Positions 9,842-19,967 of a DNA stretch of 64,000 nt are shown piece by piece. Location: contig NZ_LN811367.1 of NCBI RefSeq assembly GCF_001006805.1, positions 100,710 through 164,709 of the forward strand, given 5' to 3'. Source of the stretch: Microvirga massiliensis. GTDB lineage: Bacteria > Pseudomonadota > Alphaproteobacteria > Rhizobiales > Beijerinckiaceae. A program made the translations under genes and the position numbers. Each line of letters begins with the position of its first letter. Position 1 is the stretch's first letter. Under the pieces are notes generated by a model, which had not been told where the DNA came from, ran no database searches, and saw nothing but the letters and a program-made list of their open reading frames with translations.

Positions 9842-12800
9842 TCACTCGGCCGCCATCGGAACGGAACGCGCAGCAGCCTCCCCGCTGTCCACACCGGTCC
9901 TCCGCCGTCCGAACAGCTTCATCACGGAAACGAAGAAGACCGGCACGAAGAAGACCGCGAGGACAGTCGCGGAGATCATGCCGCCCATGACGCCGGTGCC
10001 GATCGCGTTCTGGCTGGCGGCGCTGGCGCCTTTCGCGATCGCCAGCGGCACGACACCGAGGGTGAAGGCGAGCGACGTCATGATGATCGGCCGGAAACGG
10101 AGACGGGCCGCCTCGATCGTCGCGTCGAGCAAGGATTTTCCTTCCGCCCTGAGGTCCTTCGCGAATTCGATGATCAGGATCGCGTTCTTCGCCGACAGGC
10201 CGATGATCGCGATCAGGCCGACCTTGAAGTAGACGTCGTTCGGCATGTCGCGGAGCATGACGGCAAGCACCGAGCCGATGATCCCCAGCGGTACGACGAG
10301 CATCACCGAGAGCGGAATTGACCAGCTCTCGTAGAGCGCCGCGAGCAGGAGGAACACGAAGACGATGCTCAGCCCGACGAGGAACGGCGCCTGCGAACCC
10401 GACTGGATCTCCTGCAGGGATTGGCCGGTCCATTCATAGCCGAAGCCAGGCGGCAGCTCGGCCGCGAGGCGCTCCATCTCCTGGATCGCGGCGCCCGACG
10501 AGTAGCCCGGCGCCGCCTGGCCGCTGATGCGGACCGATGGATAGCCGTTATATCCGACGACCTGCGCCGGCCCCTTCTGCCACTCCACGCTCGCCAGGGC
10601 CGACAGGGGGACCATTCCGCCGTGCACGTTCCGGACGTTCAGCTTCAGGAGATCGTCCGTCTGCATGCGCCGCTCGGCATCGGCCTGCACGGTGACACGC
10701 TGCATGCGTCCGGCATTCGGAAAGTCGTTCACATAGGCCGAACCGAGATTGGCCGAAATCGTCGAATTGATGTCCGCGAAAGTGACCCCGAATGTGTTCG
10801 CCTTCTCGCGATCGATGAGCAGGCTGACCTGGGCCGCATCCCGCATCCCCTCGACGCGCAGCCCGGTCACGATCCCGCTCTTCGCGGCCGCTGCCAGGAG
10901 CTGGTCGCGGGCGGCCGCTAACGCCGCCTGCCCCTGGCCCGCCCTGTCCTGGAGGCGGAACGTGAAGCCGCTGGATGTGCCGAGACCTTGAATGGGCGGT
11001 GGCGAGAGCGCGAAGGCGATCGCATCCTTGATCTGGAAGAGAGCGCCATTCGCACGCTGCGCGATCGCGGCGGCGGAGTTCTGCGCGTCGCGCTCGCTCC
11101 AGTCCTTGAGCGTGATGAAGGCGAGGCCTGCATTCTGCCCGGTGCCGGAGAAGCTGAAGCCGTTGATCATGACCATGCGGCCGACGGCCTCTTCGCCCCG
11201 GAAGATGTTTTCAACCTGCCGGATCACGTCGCTCGTACGGTTGGCGCTCGATTCCGGCGGCGTCTGCATGTCGACGATGATGAAGCCTTGATCCTCGTTC
11301 GGCAGGAAGGACGACGGCAGCTGGAGAAAGGCCCAGCCGAGGCCGACCAGAAGCGCCAGATAGATGGTCATGAAGCGCCCCGACCGGCGCACGAACCAGC
11401 CGACAGTCGATGCGTAGCCGCGCGACGTCCGGTCGAAGCTCCGGTTGAACCAGCCGAAGAAGCCCTTCTTCTCGTGGTGTCCCTGCGGGATCGGCTTCAG
11501 GAAGCTCGCGCAAAGGGCCGGCGTCAGGGACAGCGCGAGGAATCCCGAGAACAGGATCGAGACCACCATGGTCAGACTGAACTGCTTGTAGATCACGCCG
11601 ACCGCACCGGGGAAGAACGCCATGGGCACGAAGACGGCCGTCAGGACCAGGGTGATGCCGATGATTGCCCCAGTGATCTGCTTCATCGCCTTGCGGGTGG
11701 CCTCCTTCGGGGGCAACCCTTCCTCGGCCATGATGCGCTCGACGTTCTCGACCACCACGATGGCGTCGTCGACGAGGATGCCGATCGCCAGCACCATCGC
11801 GAACATGGTGAGCACGTTGATCGAGAATCCGGTCGCCATCATCACGGCGCATGTGCCCAGCAGCGCGACCGGCACCACGAGCGTGGGGATCACCGTGTAG
11901 CGGAAGTTCTGCAGGAACAGGAACATGACCACGAAGACCAGCGCCACGGCCTCGATAAGCGTGTGGATCACCTTCTTGATCGAGACCTCGACGAAGGGGC
12001 TGGTGTCGTAGGGAATCGCGTATTCGATGCCAGCCGGGAAGAACCGCTCGAGTTCCGCCATTTTCGCCCGCACCGCCTGGGACGTCGCCATGGCGTTGCC
12101 GGTGGAGGACAGTTGAACGCCAATGGCCGCGCTGGGCTGCCCGTCCATGCGCGTCGAAAAGTTATAACTCTCCGCGCCGACTTCGACGCGGGCGACATCC
12201 CGCAGCCGCACGGATGAACCGTCCGGATTGGCGCGCAGCACGATTGCCCCGAACTCTTCCGGCGATGACAACTGGCCCTTGACCAGCACGGTCGCTGAAA
12301 TCTGCTGCGTGATCGGGTTGGGCTGGGCACCGATTCGTCCGGCTGCGACTTGGGCGTTCTGCGCCTGGATTGCGTTGGTGATGTCGCTCGCGGTCAGCTT
12401 GAGCCCGACCATCTTGTCGGGATCGACCCAAATGCGCATCGCGCGCTGAGTCGCGAAGAGCTGCGCGCTGCCGACGCCGTCGATGCGGCGAATCTCGCCG
12501 AGCACGTTGCGGCTCAGATAATCCCCGAGGCCGACAACGTCGGTCGAGCCATCCGTCGAGGTGATCGCCACCACCATGAGAAAGCTGGATCCGGCCTTCT
12601 GGACCTGCAGGCCCTGCTGGGTCACGATCCTGGGCAGGCGCGGCTCGACGCGGCGAATGCTGTTCTGGACCTCGACCGAGGCATCGTTGGAATCGGTGCC
12701 GGGCGCGAAGCTTGCCGTGATGTTTACCCGGCCCGAGGAATCCGAAGTCGACTCGAAATAGAGCAGCCCCTCGACGCCGTTCAGCTCTTCCTCGATGGGG

Positions 12801-12988
12801 CGCGTGACGCTCTGGTAGATCTCTTCCGGTGCGGCGCCCGGATAATTCGTGGTGATCGAGATCTGTGGCGGGGCGACGTTCGGGTATTGCGCGACGGGCA
12901 GAAACGGAATGGCGATGACGCCCGCCAGCATGATGAAGATCGCAACGACCCATGCGAAGACGGGTCGGTCGATGAAGAACTGAGGCAT
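9842..12988 (-). CDS. RND multidrug efflux pump, inner-membrane subunit (HAE1/AcrB family)
   Basis: 1048 residues, full length for the AcrB/MexB/MexF family. It opens with MPQFFIDRPVFAWVVAIFIM and has the expected plan: TM1, large periplasmic loop, TM2-6, TM7, second loop, TM8-12. The proton-relay aspartates in TM4 are present in GILVDDAIVVVENVERI, followed by the family motif EATRKAMKQITGAIIGI. Driven by proton influx, the trimer captures amphiphilic compounds from the periplasm and passes them to an outer-membrane channel, which is not encoded nearby. It sits 12 bases after its adaptor gene (13001-14209) in the same operon. A broken second copy of its last 43 codons lies at 5347-5479. Confidence 0.96.
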   Translation of the reverse strand: MPQFFIDRPVFAWVVAIFIMLAGVIAIPFLPVAQYPNVAPPQISITTNYPGAAPEEIYQSVTRPIEEELNGVEGLLYFESTSDSSGRVNITASFAPGTDSNDASVEVQNSIRRVEPRLPRIVTQQGLQVQKAGSSFLMVVAITSTDGSTDVVGLGDYLSRNVLGEIRRIDGVGSAQLFATQRAMRIWVDPDKMVGLKLTASDITNAIQAQNAQVAAGRIGAQPNPITQQISATVLVKGQLSSPEEFGAIVLRANPDGSSVRLRDVARVEVGAESYNFSTRMDGQPSAAIGVQLSSTGNAMATSQAVRAKMAELERFFPAGIEYAIPYDTSPFVEVSIKKVIHTLIEAVALVFVVMFLFLQNFRYTVIPTLVVPVALLGTCAVMMATGFSINVLTMFAMVLAIGILVDDAIVVVENVERIMAEEGLPPKEATRKAMKQITGAIIGITLVLTAVFVPMAFFPGAVGVIYKQFSLTMVVSILFSGFLALSLTPALCASFLKPIPQGHHEKKGFFGWFNRSFDRTSRGYASTVGWFVRRSGRFMTIYLALLVGLGWAFLQLPSSFLPNEDQGFIIVDMQTPPESSANRTSDVIRQVENIFRGEEAVGRMVMINGFSFSGTGQNAGLAFITLKDWSERDAQNSAAAIAQRANGALFQIKDAIAFALSPPPIQGLGTSSGFTFRLQDRAGQGQAALAAARDQLLAAAAKSGIVTGLRVEGMRDAAQVSLLIDREKANTFGVTFADINSTISANLGSAYVNDFPNAGRMQRVTVQADAERRMQTDDLLKLNVRNVHGGMVPLSALASVEWQKGPAQVVGYNGYPSVRISGQAAPGYSSGAAIQEMERLAAELPPGFGYEWTGQSLQEIQSGSQAPFLVGLSIVFVFLLLAALYESWSIPLSVMLVVPLGIIGSVLAVMLRDMPNDVYFKVGLIAIIGLSAKNAILIIEFAKDLRAEGKSLLDATIEAARLRFRPIIMTSLAFTLGVVPLAIAKGASAASQNAIGTGVMGGMISATVLAVFFVPVFFVSVMKLFGRRRTGVDSGEAAARSVPMAAE

Positions 12989-13000
12989 CGGGCGAAATCC

Positions 13001-14209
13001 TTACTCGACGGTCGTCTTGCCGTTCGACTCGGCCCGGGCCTGGCCCGGTGCCTCACCTTTCGCGGACGCCTTCCAGTTCGACGGTGCCACGACGGCGCCC
13101 GGCCGGATCTTCTGGAGGCCCTCGACGATCACGCGGTCACCGCCCGCCAGACCGTCCTCGACCACCCACCGCTCGCCGACGGCGCGCCCGAGGCGGACGG
13201 TCCTGAGCTCCGTCGTGTTGTCGCTCTTCACGACGAAGACCTGAGCGCGTCCGCTGGTGTCGCGTTGGACCGCTTGTTGCGGAACCGCGATGGCGTCTTT
13301 CTGCACACCCTGTTCGAGTAGCACGCGAACATACATCCCGGGCAGGAGGTCCCCCTTCGGATTGGGGAACTCTCCGCGCAACGTCACCTGCCCCGTGGTC
13401 TCGTCCACGGCGGCTTCTGAGAACAGAAGCCGACCCGGATGCGGATATTCGCTTCCGTCATCGAAGCGAAGCAGCACGCGGGCCTCGCCAGGAGTCGGGC
13501 TCGTCAAGGCACCCGCTTCGAGGAGGCGGCGGAGCCTCATCAACTCGTTGGCGGATTGCGTGAAATCCGCATAGACCGGATCGAGCTGCTGGATCGTGGC
13601 GAGATTCTGGGTGCTGTTCGCGGCGACGAGCGCACCTTCGGTGATCAGGGCCCGGCCGATGCGGCCGGTGATCGGCGCCTTGACCTCGGCATATTCGAGA
13701 TTGAGCCTGGCTGCTGCGAGACCCGCCTCGGCAGCGGCCACGTCCGCATTCGCCTGCGCGAGCTGTGCGACGGCATTGTCGAGTTGCTGGGCACTCGCGA
13801 TGTTGCGCTCGCCCAGCTCCTTCTGCCGGTCCGCATGCTGCCGCGCCTGAAGCTGGACGGCTTTCGCCCTCTGCAGGGTGGCCTCTGCGCTCTCGACCTG
13901 GACCCGGAACGGCGCCGGGTCGATCCGATAGAGCACCTCGCCTTGCTCGACCCGGCTGCCCTGCGTGAACACGCGTTCCACGACGATCCCGGAAACGCGC
14001 GGGCGGACCTCCGCGATACGCGTCGGCGCGATTCTCCCCGGCAGCTCGTTCAGGATCGGAATCGCCTCCGGCGCCACTTCGACGACGCTCACGGCCGTCG
14101 GCGGAGGAGTCGGCGCCGTCTGGGCGGAACTCTTCGATTCGGTGCACGCTGCGAGGAGCGAGCAAAAAGCGAGCGCGGCAGCGAGCTGTGTCGGGATAAC
14201 AATGCGCAT
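13001..14209 (-). CDS. RND efflux periplasmic adaptor lipoprotein (AcrA family)
   Basis: 402 residues starting MRIVIPTQLAAALAFCSLLAACTES, a signal peptide with the lipobox L-L-A-A-C, so the mature protein is anchored by lipid in the periplasm. It then shows the lipoyl half-motif RPRVSGIVVERVFTQGSRV, a helical hairpin (ATLQRAKAV to LNLEYAEV), the second half VKAPITGRIGRALITEGALV, a beta barrel and a membrane-proximal domain. It couples the inner-membrane pump encoded just downstream to an outer-membrane exit duct. Its promoter faces the tetR gene across the palindromic region 14333-14386, so it is probably repressed by that regulator. Confidence 0.95.
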   Translation of the reverse strand: MRIVIPTQLAAALAFCSLLAACTESKSSAQTAPTPPPTAVSVVEVAPEAIPILNELPGRIAPTRIAEVRPRVSGIVVERVFTQGSRVEQGEVLYRIDPAPFRVQVESAEATLQRAKAVQLQARQHADRQKELGERNIASAQQLDNAVAQLAQANADVAAAEAGLAAARLNLEYAEVKAPITGRIGRALITEGALVAANSTQNLATIQQLDPVYADFTQSANELMRLRRLLEAGALTSPTPGEARVLLRFDDGSEYPHPGRLLFSEAAVDETTGQVTLRGEFPNPKGDLLPGMYVRVLLEQGVQKDAIAVPQQAVQRDTSGRAQVFVVKSDNTTELRTVRLGRAVGERWVVEDGLAGGDRVIVEGLQKIRPGAVVAPSNWKASAKGEAPGQARAESNGKTTVE

Positions 14210-14332
14210 CGAGGATAGTCGTCCGATAGGGGCGGGCTGAGGGGCGTGGTCGCGCCCGGCACGGCTCCGCTGAGGCAAGCTCCGCCGGATACTGGCGGTC
14301 TCCCAACCCGGCAAGCCTAGCATGGTGCGGAG

Positions 14333-14386
14333 CAACATATATACGTTCATGTTTGCTTGTAAAGTGTCCACCGCATATACATGTTG
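14333..14386. promoter_or_regulatory. Inverted repeat between the RND operon and tetR, likely operator
   Basis: CAACATATATACG at 14333-14345 and CGCATATACATGTTG at 14372-14386 form a good inverted repeat around an AT-rich core containing TTCATGTTTGCTTGTAAA. Operators of AcrR/TtgR-type regulators are AT-rich palindromes in the same position, between the divergent regulator and pump genes. AT-richness stands out against the GC-rich surroundings. Confidence 0.6.
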
Positions 14387-14428
14387 ATCGCGCCGGCCGG
14401 CACGAGGCCGGTCACGAGGCGGTGATCC

Positions 14429-15115
14429 ATGCGAAGGACCAAGGCAGACGCGGCAAAGACACGAGAGGCGGTGATCGATGCAGCCGAGGCCGTCTTCTTC
14501 GAAAACGGCGTCAGCCGGTCGACCCTGGAACAGATCGCCGTGAGGGCGGGCGTGACCCGGGGCGCTGTCTACTGGCATTTCAAGGACAAGGCCGAGATCT
14601 TCAAGGCGCTCCAGGAGCGTGTCCGGCTTCCGCAGGAGGAACTCCTCATCGAGCAAGCGCTCGTGCATGGGCACGAGGATCCGCTGAGTCTCATTGAGGA
14701 GACTGCACTCTCGGCACTCGCTGTGCTGGCCAAGGACACGCGGCGGCAGCGAATCTACACGATCCTGTCCCATCGCTGCGAGGACGTCGGCGAGATGGCG
14801 GACATCCTCGTCCGCATCACGGATGCCAATCGAGCCATGTACAAGAATCTTCTGCAGCTCATGGAAATGGCGGAGCGGAACGGCTCGCTGTCTCGGGACT
14901 GGAGCCCCCCTCTTGCCGTCAAAGCCCTTCAGTGCACCTTCACGGGTCTCCTGCAGGAATGGCTGCGGAACGGAAAATCCTTCTCGATCATTGAGGTCGG
15001 GACACGGATGATCACGGGCCTCATTCAGTCGCTGCGTGCCTCCGGAGCGACGACGCAGGAGGGACGGCCGCCCCGGAGCCCTGATCCTCCCTCGCCCCGA
15101 ACGGCTATCGCGTAA
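14429..15115 (+). CDS. TetR/AcrR-family repressor of the adjacent RND pump
   Basis: 228 residues. The N-terminal helix-turn-helix is typical of AcrR/TtgR: TREAVIDAAEAVFFENGV, STLEQIAVRAGVTRGAVYWHF, then KDKAEIF. The rest is the ligand-binding and dimerisation domain. The gene is divergent from the adaptor-pump operon and shares its AT-rich palindromic intergenic region, which indicates local repression relieved by pump substrates. The C-terminal 20 residues are proline and arginine rich and probably disordered. Confidence 0.93.
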   Translation: MRRTKADAAKTREAVIDAAEAVFFENGVSRSTLEQIAVRAGVTRGAVYWHFKDKAEIFKALQERVRLPQEELLIEQALVHGHEDPLSLIEETALSALAVLAKDTRRQRIYTILSHRCEDVGEMADILVRITDANRAMYKNLLQLMEMAERNGSLSRDWSPPLAVKALQCTFTGLLQEWLRNGKSFSIIEVGTRMITGLIQSLRASGATTQEGRPPRSPDPPSPRTAIA

Positions 15116-15308
15116 GCCGCCGTGGCGGACGCATGTCCCCGTGCGTGCCGCCCCACCGCCATGAGATTCGGACCCGTCCGCGCCGGCGAGGAGGACCGAG
15201 GCCAGGTCGGTGGGCATCAGCGCCGTTTCGGCGCCGCATCCGAACAGCTCCAGGCATTCTGATCACGTACCCTGTCATCTTTCCCGTCACCCCATGGAGC
15301 GCAGGCAC

Positions 15309-16316
15309 ATGTTCCCCATTTCGATCCTCGATCTTGCCCCCGTCCCACAGGGAAGCACTCCCGCCGACGCGCTGCGAAACACCCTCGACCTGGCGCAGCA
15401 TGCGGAAAGATGGGGCTATCACCGCTTCTGGCTGGCGGAACACCACAACATGGTCGGCATCGCCAGCGCTGCGACCTCGGTGGTCATCGGCTACGTGGCG
15501 GGCGGCACGCACACGATCCGGGTTGGCGCTGGCGGGATCATGCTGCCGAACCACGCACCGCTCGTCATCGCGGAACAGTTCGGCACACTAGAATCGCTAT
15601 ATCCCGGCCGGATCGATCTGGGCCTCGGCCGTGCGCCCGGAACGGATCAGCTCACGCTTCGCGCCTTGCGGCGCGATCCGACGAGCGCCGACACGTTCCC
15701 TCAGGACGTTCTGGAATTGCAGGCTCTCCTTGGCCCGCTTCAGCCCGGGCAGGCCGTGCAGGCCGTCCCCGGCACGGGCCTCAACGTGCCCCTCTGGATT
15801 CTCGGATCGAGCCTGTTCGGCGCGCAATTGGCCGCGGCGCTCGGACTTCCTTATGCCTTCGCGTCACACTTCGCGCCCGGAGCCCTGATGCAGGCGCTGC
15901 AGGTCTATCGGGCCAAGTTCCAGCCGTCTGCGCAGCAGGAGCGGCCCTACGCGATGCCCGGCGTGAACGTGATCGCGGCGGATACCGACGACGAGGCCCG
16001 CTATCTCTTTACTTCGGCCCAGCAGCAATTCACGAATCTGTTCCGCGGCGCCCGCGGCCAGCTCCAGCCGCCGATCGACGACATCGAGACCTACTGGACG
16101 CCTGTCGAGAAAGCGCAGGCCTCGAGCATGCTGGCCTGTTCGTTCGTCGGATCACGAGAGACTGTTCGGCGAGGTCTCGAGGCGTTCATCGCCCAGACCG
16201 GCGCCGACGAGCTCATCGTAGCCGCCGCCATCTACGACCACTCCGCGCGTCTCCGCTCCTACGAGATCCTGGCCGAGATTCGCGAGGAGATCGGCCCCAC
16301 GCACGCGGGGGCATGA
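15309..16316 (+). CDS. LLM-class flavin-dependent oxidoreductase (luciferase-like, group 1)
   Basis: 335 residues starting MFPISILDLAPVPQGSTP, the characteristic N-terminus of the bacterial luciferase-like group 1 oxidoreductases. Further signatures are AERWGYHRFWLAEHHNM, the FMN-binding strand VRVGAGGIMLPNH-type segment, and ESLYPGRIDLGLGRAPGTD. These proteins form TIM barrels and use reduced flavin; the substrates of most members, including this one, are unknown. An in-frame ATG five codons upstream (15294) is an alternative start; I prefer 15309 because the GGAGCG purine stretch then serves as ribosome site. The gene stands alone between tetR and a convergent small exported protein. Confidence 0.9.
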   Translation: MFPISILDLAPVPQGSTPADALRNTLDLAQHAERWGYHRFWLAEHHNMVGIASAATSVVIGYVAGGTHTIRVGAGGIMLPNHAPLVIAEQFGTLESLYPGRIDLGLGRAPGTDQLTLRALRRDPTSADTFPQDVLELQALLGPLQPGQAVQAVPGTGLNVPLWILGSSLFGAQLAAALGLPYAFASHFAPGALMQALQVYRAKFQPSAQQERPYAMPGVNVIAADTDDEARYLFTSAQQQFTNLFRGARGQLQPPIDDIETYWTPVEKAQASSMLACSFVGSRETVRRGLEAFIAQTGADELIVAAAIYDHSARLRSYEILAEIREEIGPTHAGA

Positions 16317-16335
16317 GGGTAAAGCGCGCGGGAGA

Positions 16336-16638
16336 TCAGTGTACGCACGCCACCGGGATGCGACCGACGCCCCGCTCGTACAGGGTGCGGCAGGCCATTC
16401 CGTTGTAATAGCGGATCTCGTAGTCCATGGCCCATGGGAATGGCGAGTACGGCGTGCCAGCAGCCGGTACGCCGTAATTGTAGCCAGTATGTCGAGGGGG
16501 AGGCGGCACAGAGTAGACCAGTCTGTAACCCCAGGGCGTGCTGATGCCCACGTATTGCGCCTCCGCGGCCTGCGGAGCGGCCAGGAGCGCGACACCGGCT
16601 GCAAATGCGCCAATGCTCCCGAGGGCGAGTTTCTTCAT
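16336..16638 (-). CDS. Small exported protein of unknown function
   Basis: 100 residues with a clear signal peptide (KKLALGSIGAFAAGVALLAAP, cleavage expected after AAEA or AEAQ). The mature part is about 75 residues, rich in Tyr, Pro and Gly, with two Cys (MACRTLY and VACVH) that could form a disulfide. The start at 16638 was chosen over the ATG one codon earlier because GGAGG then lies at the proper distance. I do not recognise a family. It is convergent with the upstream oxidoreductase gene, only 19 bases away. Confidence 0.75.
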   Translation of the reverse strand: MKKLALGSIGAFAAGVALLAAPQAAEAQYVGISTPWGYRLVYSVPPPPRHTGYNYGVPAAGTPYSPFPWAMDYEIRYYNGMACRTLYERGVGRIPVACVH

Positions 16639-16838
16639 CATGGCCTCCGGAACCCGACGGCAGCAGGATGCCGCCGTTTCTCAGCATCGATGGTCAACGC
16701 ATTGAAATGCGGCCGGTTTCTCCGGCGGCGACGCCACACGAACTCTTGATGGACTTACATCGACAGTGGTGCTTCTGCTCCGTCCGGACAGGATCGAGGT
16801 AATTCTGGTCTCGCTTTCGAGCGCCTCCTCCAACAAGC

Positions 16839-19800
16839 TCATGCGGGCTCCGTGACCCTCCGCGCCTCTGTTGGCTTCCTTCGCTCGCGGGTCACGAGCC
16901 GGAAGAACAGCGGCACGAACAGCACGGCCATGAACGTCGCCGAGAGCATGCCGCCGATCACGCCGGTGCCGATCGAGTGGCGGCTCGCCGAGCTGGCGCC
17001 GGTTGCGATCGCCAGTGGAACGACGCCGAGAATGAAGGCGAGCGAGGTCATGACGATGGGCCGGAAGCGCAGCCTCGCGGCTTCTACGGCCGCATCGTAG
17101 ACGGACGTGCCATCGCGGTGCCGTTCCGCCGCGACCTCGACGATGAGGATCGCGTTCTTGGCGGCAAGACCGATCAGGGTGACGATGCCGACCTGGAAAT
17201 AGATGTCATTCTCGATGCCCCGCAGATAAATGGCGAGAATGGCCCCGAATACCGCAAAGGGAACGGCCGTGATCACCGCGAGCGGCAACGACCAGCGCTC
17301 GTATTGCGCGGCGAGGATCAGGAACACCATGACGATCCCGAACAGGAACCCCTGGTAACCTGTCCCGGCGCTCTGCAGTTCCTGATAGGCGGATCCGGTC
17401 CAGCCGATGGAGTAGTCGGAAGAGAGCGTCTGCGACACGACCTGCTGCATGGCAGCGATGGCCTGACCGGAAGAGGCCCCGGGAGCGGGGTTGCCCTGAA
17501 TCTTGGCCGCCGGAAAGACGTTGAAGCGATCGACTACATCCGGGCCGACGATGCGGGACACCGAGACCAGGACGTTGAGCTGCACCATGGTGCCGTTGGT
17601 CGATCGCACGAAGACGTGCTGCAGGTCGTCGGGCGTTTCCCGGAACTGGGCTTCCGAGGAGAGGCTCACGCGATAGGTCCGCCCGAACAAGCTGAAATCG
17701 TTGACGTAGAGGCTTCCGAACGTGCTCTGCATCGTGTCGAAAATCGTCGTGATCGGCACGCCGAGCGCCTTGGCCTTGTCGCGATCGACATCGACCCGGT
17801 ACTGCGGCACGTTCGTGTTGAAAGTCGTCGCTACGCCGGCGAGCTCGGGACGCTGGCGCGCCGCCTCGATCACGCGTTGTGCGGCTTGCGCAAGGCTCTC
17901 CAGGCTACCGCCGGAGCGATCCTGAAGGTAGAACTCGAAGCCACCGGTCGTGCTCAACCCCGGGATCGGGGGAGGGTTGAAGCCGATGACGACACCGTCG
18001 CGAAAGCCGGCGTTGAGCGCCCCGAAGGCGGGGGCGAGATTGCGCGCATCGAGCCTGGGATCCGTGCGCTCCGACCAGTCCTTCAGGCTCACAAAGGAAA
18101 TGCCTGCATTCGTCTTCTGCGCGCCTGAGAGCAGGTCGAAGCCTGCGATCGTCACGACGCTCCTGACTGCCGGGTTCTGCATCGCGCCCTCAGTCACCTT
18201 CGAGGTGATGTCGATCGTGCGATCGAGGGAGGCGGCCGGCGGGAGAGTGGTCACGAGAAATACGACGCCCTGGTCCTCCGCCGGCACCAGGGCTCCCGGG
18301 ACGCGCTGGAATAGCCACCAGGTGGCGCCGAGCATTACCGCGATGATCGCGAACGCGATCGCGGCGTGTCGCAGGAAAAAGGCGACGCCCCCTGTGAAGC
18401 GCTGGACCAGCCAGTCGAAGCCGCGATTGAAGACCCGGAATGGCAGCCAGGGCTCGCCATGGCCCCCCTTGAGGAACACGGCACAGAGTGCCGGCGTCAA
18501 GGTCAGCGCGACCGTCCCTGAAATCACGACCGAGACGGCGATCGTCACCGCGAACTGCCGATAGAGCTCACCGGCAAGACCGCCTAGGAACGACACCGGA
18601 ATGAACACGGAACACAGCACGAGCACGATGGCGATGACGGGCCCGCTCACCTCCTCCATTCCCTGGATCGCGGCATCGCGGGCATTCTTGCCCTCGGTCG
18701 ACATGATGCGCTCAATGTTCTCGAGCACGATGATGGCGTCGTCGACCACGATGCCGATGGCAAGGATGAGACCGAACAGGGTCAGGAGATTGATCGAGAA
18801 TCCGAGCAGATACATGCCCGCGAAGGCGCCGATGATCGAGACCGGCACCGCGAGGACAGGAATGACCGTCGCGCGAAAATTCTGCAGGAATACGAAGACG
18901 ACGACCACCACAAGAACGATCGCTTCGACGAAGGTCTGGATCACTGCGTCGATTGAGGCTTGGATGAAGAGGGTGGTGTCATACGGGGAGTCGTAGCGTA
19001 TGCCGTCGGGAAACCGTTGCGACAGACGATCCATCGTGGTCTTGACGGCGGAGGCGACCTCCAGCGCGTTCGCCCCCGGTTGGAGGTAGATGCCGATCGG
19101 CACGGTCGGGGCTCCATTGAGCGTCGCGACCGTCGCGTAGTTCAGTGAGCCCAGCTCGACTCGGGCGACATCCTTGAGCCGCAACGCCGCGCCATTTGGA
19201 TCCGAGCGCAGGATGATCTGCTCGAACTCGCGAGGATCGGCAAACCGTCCCTGCGTCGTCACCGAATACGTGAAGGCCTGCTCGCCGCTCATCGGCTCTT
19301 CCGCGAACCGCCCGGCCGCGAATTGAGCATTCTGCTCGCGGATCGCAGCCGCGATGTCACTCGGCGTGAGATGGTATTGCGCGACCTTGTCGGGCCGCAG
19401 CCAGATGCGCATCGAATAGTCGGAGGCGCCGAACAGGGAGGCGTCACCGACGCCCGGCGTGCGCCTGAGCTCGTCGATGACGTTCACGAGGGCGTAGTTC
19501 GAGATGTAGATCGTGTCATAGCGCCGATCAGGCGACGACATGGTCAAGACCTGAAGGATTGAGGTCGATCGCTTGTTCACCGTGACGCCCTGGCGGCGCA
19601 CCTCTTCGGGCAGGAGGATCGTTGCGCGCTGGACGCGGTTGTTGACGTTGATGTTCGCCTGATCGGGGTCGGTGCCGGTCTGGAAGTAGACGGACAGGCT
19701 CATGGTTCCCGAGCCGGTCGACGTCGATTGCATGTAGATCATATCCTCGACGCCGTTGATCTGCTGCTCCAGGGGAGCCGCGACCGTCTCGGCGATGGTC

Positions 19801-19967
19801 TGCGCGCTTGCACCGGGATAGGTGGCCGACACGACGACCTGGGGCGGGACGATCTCCGGATATTGCGCGACGGGCAGGGCTCGCATGGCGAGGAGCCCAG
19901 CGAGCACGATCACGATGGACAGAACCGAGGCGAAGATCGGCCGGTCGATGAAGAACTTCGAGATCAT
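16839..19967 (-). CDS. RND multidrug efflux pump, inner-membrane subunit (second system)
   Basis: 1042 residues from MISKFFIDRPIFASVLSIVI; a longer upstream frame is not HAE1-like. It has the full AcrB-type plan. The TM4 proton-relay pair is in GIVVDDAIIVLENIERIM, and there are matching domain-closing segments such as GLAAKNAILIVEVAAERHRD and FRPIVMTSLAFILGVVPLAI. It shares its overall fold with the pump at 9842-12988 but is clearly a separate paralog. The start overlaps the adaptor stop by four bases (ATGA), giving translational coupling. It would form a tripartite pump with that adaptor and an outer-membrane channel encoded elsewhere. Confidence 0.96.
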   Translation of the reverse strand: MISKFFIDRPIFASVLSIVIVLAGLLAMRALPVAQYPEIVPPQVVVSATYPGASAQTIAETVAAPLEQQINGVEDMIYMQSTSTGSGTMSLSVYFQTGTDPDQANINVNNRVQRATILLPEEVRRQGVTVNKRSTSILQVLTMSSPDRRYDTIYISNYALVNVIDELRRTPGVGDASLFGASDYSMRIWLRPDKVAQYHLTPSDIAAAIREQNAQFAAGRFAEEPMSGEQAFTYSVTTQGRFADPREFEQIILRSDPNGAALRLKDVARVELGSLNYATVATLNGAPTVPIGIYLQPGANALEVASAVKTTMDRLSQRFPDGIRYDSPYDTTLFIQASIDAVIQTFVEAIVLVVVVVFVFLQNFRATVIPVLAVPVSIIGAFAGMYLLGFSINLLTLFGLILAIGIVVDDAIIVLENIERIMSTEGKNARDAAIQGMEEVSGPVIAIVLVLCSVFIPVSFLGGLAGELYRQFAVTIAVSVVISGTVALTLTPALCAVFLKGGHGEPWLPFRVFNRGFDWLVQRFTGGVAFFLRHAAIAFAIIAVMLGATWWLFQRVPGALVPAEDQGVVFLVTTLPPAASLDRTIDITSKVTEGAMQNPAVRSVVTIAGFDLLSGAQKTNAGISFVSLKDWSERTDPRLDARNLAPAFGALNAGFRDGVVIGFNPPPIPGLSTTGGFEFYLQDRSGGSLESLAQAAQRVIEAARQRPELAGVATTFNTNVPQYRVDVDRDKAKALGVPITTIFDTMQSTFGSLYVNDFSLFGRTYRVSLSSEAQFRETPDDLQHVFVRSTNGTMVQLNVLVSVSRIVGPDVVDRFNVFPAAKIQGNPAPGASSGQAIAAMQQVVSQTLSSDYSIGWTGSAYQELQSAGTGYQGFLFGIVMVFLILAAQYERWSLPLAVITAVPFAVFGAILAIYLRGIENDIYFQVGIVTLIGLAAKNAILIVEVAAERHRDGTSVYDAAVEAARLRFRPIVMTSLAFILGVVPLAIATGASSASRHSIGTGVIGGMLSATFMAVLFVPLFFRLVTRERRKPTEARRVTEPA

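Noticed and set aside
10988..12217. 409-codon + strand frame, opposite the RND pump
   Set aside because: Low-complexity charged shadow of the conserved pump gene; no start context.
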